Assembly: GCA_964538875.1 (NCBI GenBank) | Contig: CAZIHO010000011.1 | Span: forward strand, 1-45,925 | Reading direction: 5' to 3' | Length of the DNA: 45,925 nt | DNA from: CAZIHO01 sp964538875 | Lineage (GTDB): Bacteria > Pseudomonadota > Gammaproteobacteria > Chromatiales > Chromatiaceae | In this document: positions 43,041-45,925 of the stretch, one piece after another | Numbering within the stretch: position 1 is the first letter of the stretch | Layout: every line of letters starts with the position of its first letter | Translations under genes and position numbers: made by a program | Notes under the pieces: generated by a model | What the model was told of the DNA's origin: nothing | The model's input: only the letters and a program-made list of their open reading frames with translations | The model's database searches: none

Positions 43041-43862
43041 ATGGCTGTAATAACTGTTCTGGGGTCTTCGGGATACATTGGCTCGCGACTGGCCCTGGCG
43101 GCGCAGCGCCAGGGCCATGAGGTGGTCAAGCCCGGTCGCGACCAGTCACTTGCTGGAACTCCGTTGGGAACCGTGCTGTATTGCATCGGCTTGACAGGCG
43201 ATTATCGTTCGCGCCCGTTCGACACGGTGGAAGCTCACGTCTGCCATTTGAGCCACCTTCTGCAGCATTGCAGGTTCGATCGTTTGGTCTATCTGTCTTC
43301 GACCCGGCTTTATCTCGATGCTTGCGGCAACGCCAACGAGGATGCCGTGCTTGCTGTCCGGCCGGCGTGGGCTGACGATCTCTACAATCTCTCCAAGGCG
43401 CTCGGCGAATCACTGGCACTGAATTCGGGCCGTCCGGCCTGCGTTGTGCGACTATCGAACGTCTACGGCGACGATTGGACCTCCATGAACTTCCTGCCTA
43501 CAATTCTCAAGGCTGCGATACGCGACCGGGTGGTGTCGCTGCAGAGCGATCCGCGATCCTCGAAGGACTACATTGGTATTGATGACGTCGTCAATCTCCT
43601 GATGCGCATCGCTCTGCAGGGAACCCAGCGGATTTACAACCTGGCCAGCGGCCGCAATGTTTCTCATGGCGAGCTGATCGACAGGATCAGGCGAATTTTC
43701 CCGTGCGCAGTTCACACCATCGACAATGCCCCGCTCATCGCCTTTCCACAGATTGACATTGAGCGCGTGCGGGATGAATTTGGTTTTTCGCCCAAATGTC
43801 TGCTCGACGAACTGCCGGGTCTGCTTGCCGCCTATCAATTGCACCGGAGCCAGTGGAATTGA
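43041..43862 (+). CDS. NAD-dependent epimerase/dehydratase (extended SDR)
   Basis: 273 aa. Cofactor site VLGSSGYIGSRL, catalytic Ser in VYLSSTRLY, and YxxxK pair in LYNLSKALGES. RLSNVYGDDW and KDYIGIDDVVNLL are typical of nucleotide-sugar epimerases/dehydratases. Substrate unknown. AAGG lies before the ATG; 3 bp separate it from the FkbM stop and it overlaps the next gene, so the set is probably an operon. Confidence 0.85.
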   Translation: MAVITVLGSSGYIGSRLALAAQRQGHEVVKPGRDQSLAGTPLGTVLYCIGLTGDYRSRPFDTVEAHVCHLSHLLQHCRFDRLVYLSSTRLYLDACGNANEDAVLAVRPAWADDLYNLSKALGESLALNSGRPACVVRLSNVYGDDWTSMNFLPTILKAAIRDRVVSLQSDPRSSKDYIGIDDVVNLLMRIALQGTQRIYNLASGRNVSHGELIDRIRRIFPCAVHTIDNAPLIAFPQIDIERVRDEFGFSPKCLLDELPGLLAAYQLHRSQWN

Positions 43863-44629
43863 TCACCATCGATCTCGAAGCTGGAATAGTGCGTGATACC
43901 CATTCTGCGGGTGGAAGCGAGCAATTTCCGCTCGCGTCTCCGCAGGCGTTTCGCCTTATCTCTCAAGCTTGGCTCCGCTGCGGCTGGGACAACAAGTACG
44001 TTTACAGCTTTACCTGGCAGGGGCGGCCGATCATCCAATCGCCCGAGGATTTGCTGCGACTTCAGGAAGTTATCTACCAAGTGCAGCCCGATGTCATTGT
44101 CGAAACGGGGATTGCGCACGGTGGTTCATTGATGTTTTATGCCACGCTCTGCAAAGCCATGGGGAAGGGACGGGTTATCGGTATCGACCAAGAGATTCGG
44201 CCCCATAACCGCCGCAGTATCGAAGAGCATAGGCTGTTTGACCTGGTTGAACTCATCGAAGGCGATTCGATTGCACCGTCCGTCGTCGAACAAATCCGGC
44301 AGCGCGTGCGCAGCGACGAACAGGTGATGGTGCTGCTGGATTCCTGCCACACCAAGGAGCATGTTCGCGCCGAGCTGGAAGCTTACTCTGCTCTGGTGGG
44401 TGCCGGTTCCTACCTGGTGGTGATGGATGGCATCATGGCGGAATTGGCTGGCGCCCCGCGATCCTCGTCGGATTGGGCTTGGAATAACCCGCAACAGGCA
44501 GCGCGAGAATTCGTCATCAGTCATCCGCACTTTGTGATTGAAGAACCCGCGTTTTTGTTTAACGAGGGCAATATCGTCGAACGGGTGACCTATTGGCCGT
44601 CGGCCTATATCAAGCGTGTGCGGGATTGA
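43859..44629 (+). CDS. CmcI-type methyltransferase (cephalosporin hydroxylase family)
   Basis: 256 aa. The sequence QVQPDVIVETGIAHGGSL followed by GRVIGIDQEIRP and VLLDSCHTKEHV is the signature of the CmcI/rhamnosyl O-methyltransferase family, in which GIAHGG-type loops bind SAM and the acidic/His residues bind metal. Despite the Pfam name these enzymes are usually sugar O-methyltransferases in glycan clusters. The likely start is TTG 43859, overlapping the SDR stop (TTGA) with GGAG nine bases upstream; GTG 43853 is an alternative, and a longer frame to 43796 is unlikely. Together with FkbM it suggests a multiply methylated glycan. Confidence 0.82.
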   Translation: MITIDLEAGIVRDTHSAGGSEQFPLASPQAFRLISQAWLRCGWDNKYVYSFTWQGRPIIQSPEDLLRLQEVIYQVQPDVIVETGIAHGGSLMFYATLCKAMGKGRVIGIDQEIRPHNRRSIEEHRLFDLVELIEGDSIAPSVVEQIRQRVRSDEQVMVLLDSCHTKEHVRAELEAYSALVGAGSYLVVMDGIMAELAGAPRSSSDWAWNNPQQAAREFVISHPHFVIEEPAFLFNEGNIVERVTYWPSAYIKRVRD

Positions 44630-44648
44630 ACTCTTAAAGTTGTCAGCC

Positions 44649-45925
44649 ATGCCGGACACCTATTCAGCGCCGCTGGTGAGCATCGGGGTGCCCGTCAACA
44701 ATAGCGAGCGGTACCTGCGTGAAGCGCTCGATTCGGTGCTGGCGCAGGATTACCCTCGTCTCGAGATTCTCATCTCCGACAACGCATCGACCGACGGGAC
44801 AGGGGAGATTGCCCGCCAATACGCTGAGTCCGACCGCCGGGTGCGTTACTGGCGAAACTCCGAGAATATCGGCGCCGTCAGAAACTTCGGTCGTGTCTTG
44901 GCTGAAGCGAGTGGGAAATATTTCACCTGGCTGGCCTCCGACGACTTTTTTTCTGAGGCACAAGCCATCAGCAAATGCGTCGCCTTTCTGGAAGCCAACC
45001 ACGACGTGGTGCTCTGCGGTTCCAATATTCGCATCCTTGATCTGCTCGGCCCCGGAAAGCCCATGTTGCAAGAGCTTCCGGAGATTTACCCCAATCAGAC
45101 TGCGCGCCACGTCCACCATCATTTTTTTACCTGGCCTCAATCGATGGCTTGTTTCGCCATCTACGGCGTCTATCGCCGCAACGCCTTGAAGGGTATTTCT
45201 TTCGCAGGCCGACACTATCGAGGACGTCCCGTCGTCACGCACATGGAATGGCCGGTGCTGCTTCCCCTGCTGGAACGAGGGCGGATCGTTGCCCTACCAG
45301 AAGTGCTCCGCGTGTATCGCTGCAATGTTGAGTCTTCGTGGTTTCGCGAAAGCGCCCGGCTAACGGGATTCGATCAGATGTTGCTCAATCTGCACATGAA
45401 GGGCTATCTCTTGAAGATGGCCTGCCGAACGTCTTTGCCGCTCAACGAGAAACTGGCAGTCATCGCCCAGACATTGCGGAATTTTCTGAAATTCACGCTG
45501 CGCACCGAACGCGGCGAAGCGCAGCGCTTGCGGGTAGCGGCCCACGAACGCCTGCAAGCGATCCGTTCGTTGCGACGGGAGATCGATCGGCGGCGCGACT
45601 TGTTGCGGCAGCACGGATGCGAAATTCCGTTCGCCCCTTGGCCACCCGACGACATGGCCGACGAACAGGAAACTGCGGAAGGATTCGCTCTAAAAGAAAC
45701 CTGGCGCATGCCGGCTTGGCTGCACCCATTTGCCGACGCGCTAACGGCAATGGCGACGGATTTTTTCCGTCCACGCTCGCCTGCTCAGCAAAGGGAATGG
45801 CGTCGATCCATCCTTGAGCGTTGGTCGCTGCAGGAAACCTGTGAAGAACGACTGCAAGAAATCTTCCGGCTCACCAAAGAAGCAGAGGCTTGCTCCGCCC
45901 AACTGGAAATGCTTGCGCGTGGAAA
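44649..45925 (+). CDS. GT2 family glycosyltransferase, cut by window end
   Basis: Open from ATG 44649 to the last base (425 complete codons, no stop), so partial. GT-A signatures: VSIGVPVNNSERYLREALDS, LISDNASTDGT, metal site ASDDFF, and THMEWPVLLPLL. A long C-terminal part from about residue 270 is charged and helical, probably coiled coil. The start has no strong Shine-Dalgarno. It follows the CmcI-type gene by 19 bp. Translation was read directly codon by codon and is uninterrupted. Confidence 0.85.
   Translation, partial: MPDTYSAPLVSIGVPVNNSERYLREALDSVLAQDYPRLEILISDNASTDGTGEIARQYAESDRRVRYWRNSENIGAVRNFGRVLAEASGKYFTWLASDDFFSEAQAISKCVAFLEANHDVVLCGSNIRILDLLGPGKPMLQELPEIYPNQTARHVHHHFFTWPQSMACFAIYGVYRRNALKGISFAGRHYRGRPVVTHMEWPVLLPLLERGRIVALPEVLRVYRCNVESSWFRESARLTGFDQMLLNLHMKGYLLKMACRTSLPLNEKLAVIAQTLRNFLKFTLRTERGEAQRLRVAAHERLQAIRSLRREIDRRRDLLRQHGCEIPFAPWPPDDMADEQETAEGFALKETWRMPAWLHPFADALTAMATDFFRPRSPAQQREWRRSILERWSLQETCEERLQEIFRLTKEAEACSAQLEMLARG

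Noticed and set aside
1..45925. CRISPR arrays, tRNA or rRNA genes
   Set aside because: I saw no regularly spaced short repeats and no tRNA- or rRNA-like sequence in the intergenic regions; a tRNAscan or Infernal run would be decisive.

Overview
The window reads as a chromosomal segment of a high-GC, motile, Gram-negative bacterium, most likely a gammaproteobacterium. I base this on the nudJ-mnmA gene pair (the E. coli neighbourhood), a proteobacterial UbiD, an ApbE lipoprotein, a CstA/YbdD pair, and a CsoSCA-like carbonic anhydrase and PD-(D/E)XK nuclease of types I associate with sulfur-oxidising or Chromatiales-like lineages. Genus cannot be fixed from sequence alone. A run of exactly 100 N (1886-1985) shows this is a scaffolded draft assembly.

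Layout. (a) 1-2.1 kb: stacked palindromes, a stand-alone CsoSCA-like carbonic anhydrase, and a convergent coiled-coil nuclease gene broken by the N gap. (b) 2.2-7.7 kb, minus strand: VTT-domain/disulfide-reductase fusion, then arsM (AS3MT type), an ATP-grasp ligase and egtD. The last three overlap stop-to-start and look like one arsenic/hercynine-linked operon without egtB. (c) 7.8-16.2 kb: M50 membrane protease with a decayed tail, methionine gamma-lyase, an orphan pseudo-receiver/PAS/HPt protein, ApbE, CstA and the small YbdD-type partner. (d) 16.4-30.5 kb, plus strand: a chemotaxis cluster, mcp1-cheY-stas-cheA-cheW, spacer with terminator, cheY-stas-cheA-mcp2-cheW, terminator, cheR-cheD-cheB. 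The cheY-stas-cheA block is present twice as a 2,883-bp direct repeat that appears identical, although the two flanking CheW proteins have diverged to about three quarters identity. (e) 30.5-41.0 kb: a GT2/epimerase fusion, ubiD, and a tight minus-strand operon nudJ-mnmA-GT2-GT2-GT2-HAD. (f) 41.1-45.9 kb: REP-like palindromes and a decayed rmlC, then a glycan-modification set (FkbM methyltransferase, SDR epimerase, CmcI-type methyltransferase, GT2 running off the window) with less GC-biased codons, probably an acquired polysaccharide island.

How it fits together. The chemotaxis genes form a full excitation/adaptation system (receptor, CheA, CheW, CheY, CheR, CheB, CheD) with a STAS protein. 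No cheZ is present, but mcp1 carries a CheZ-like DxxxQ motif. The glycan genes on its right may build or modify a surface or appendage polysaccharide. The most promising candidates for undescribed biology are the arsM/ATP-grasp/egtD operon, the duplicated signalling core with diverged partners, and a receptor sensor made of three tandem helical modules.
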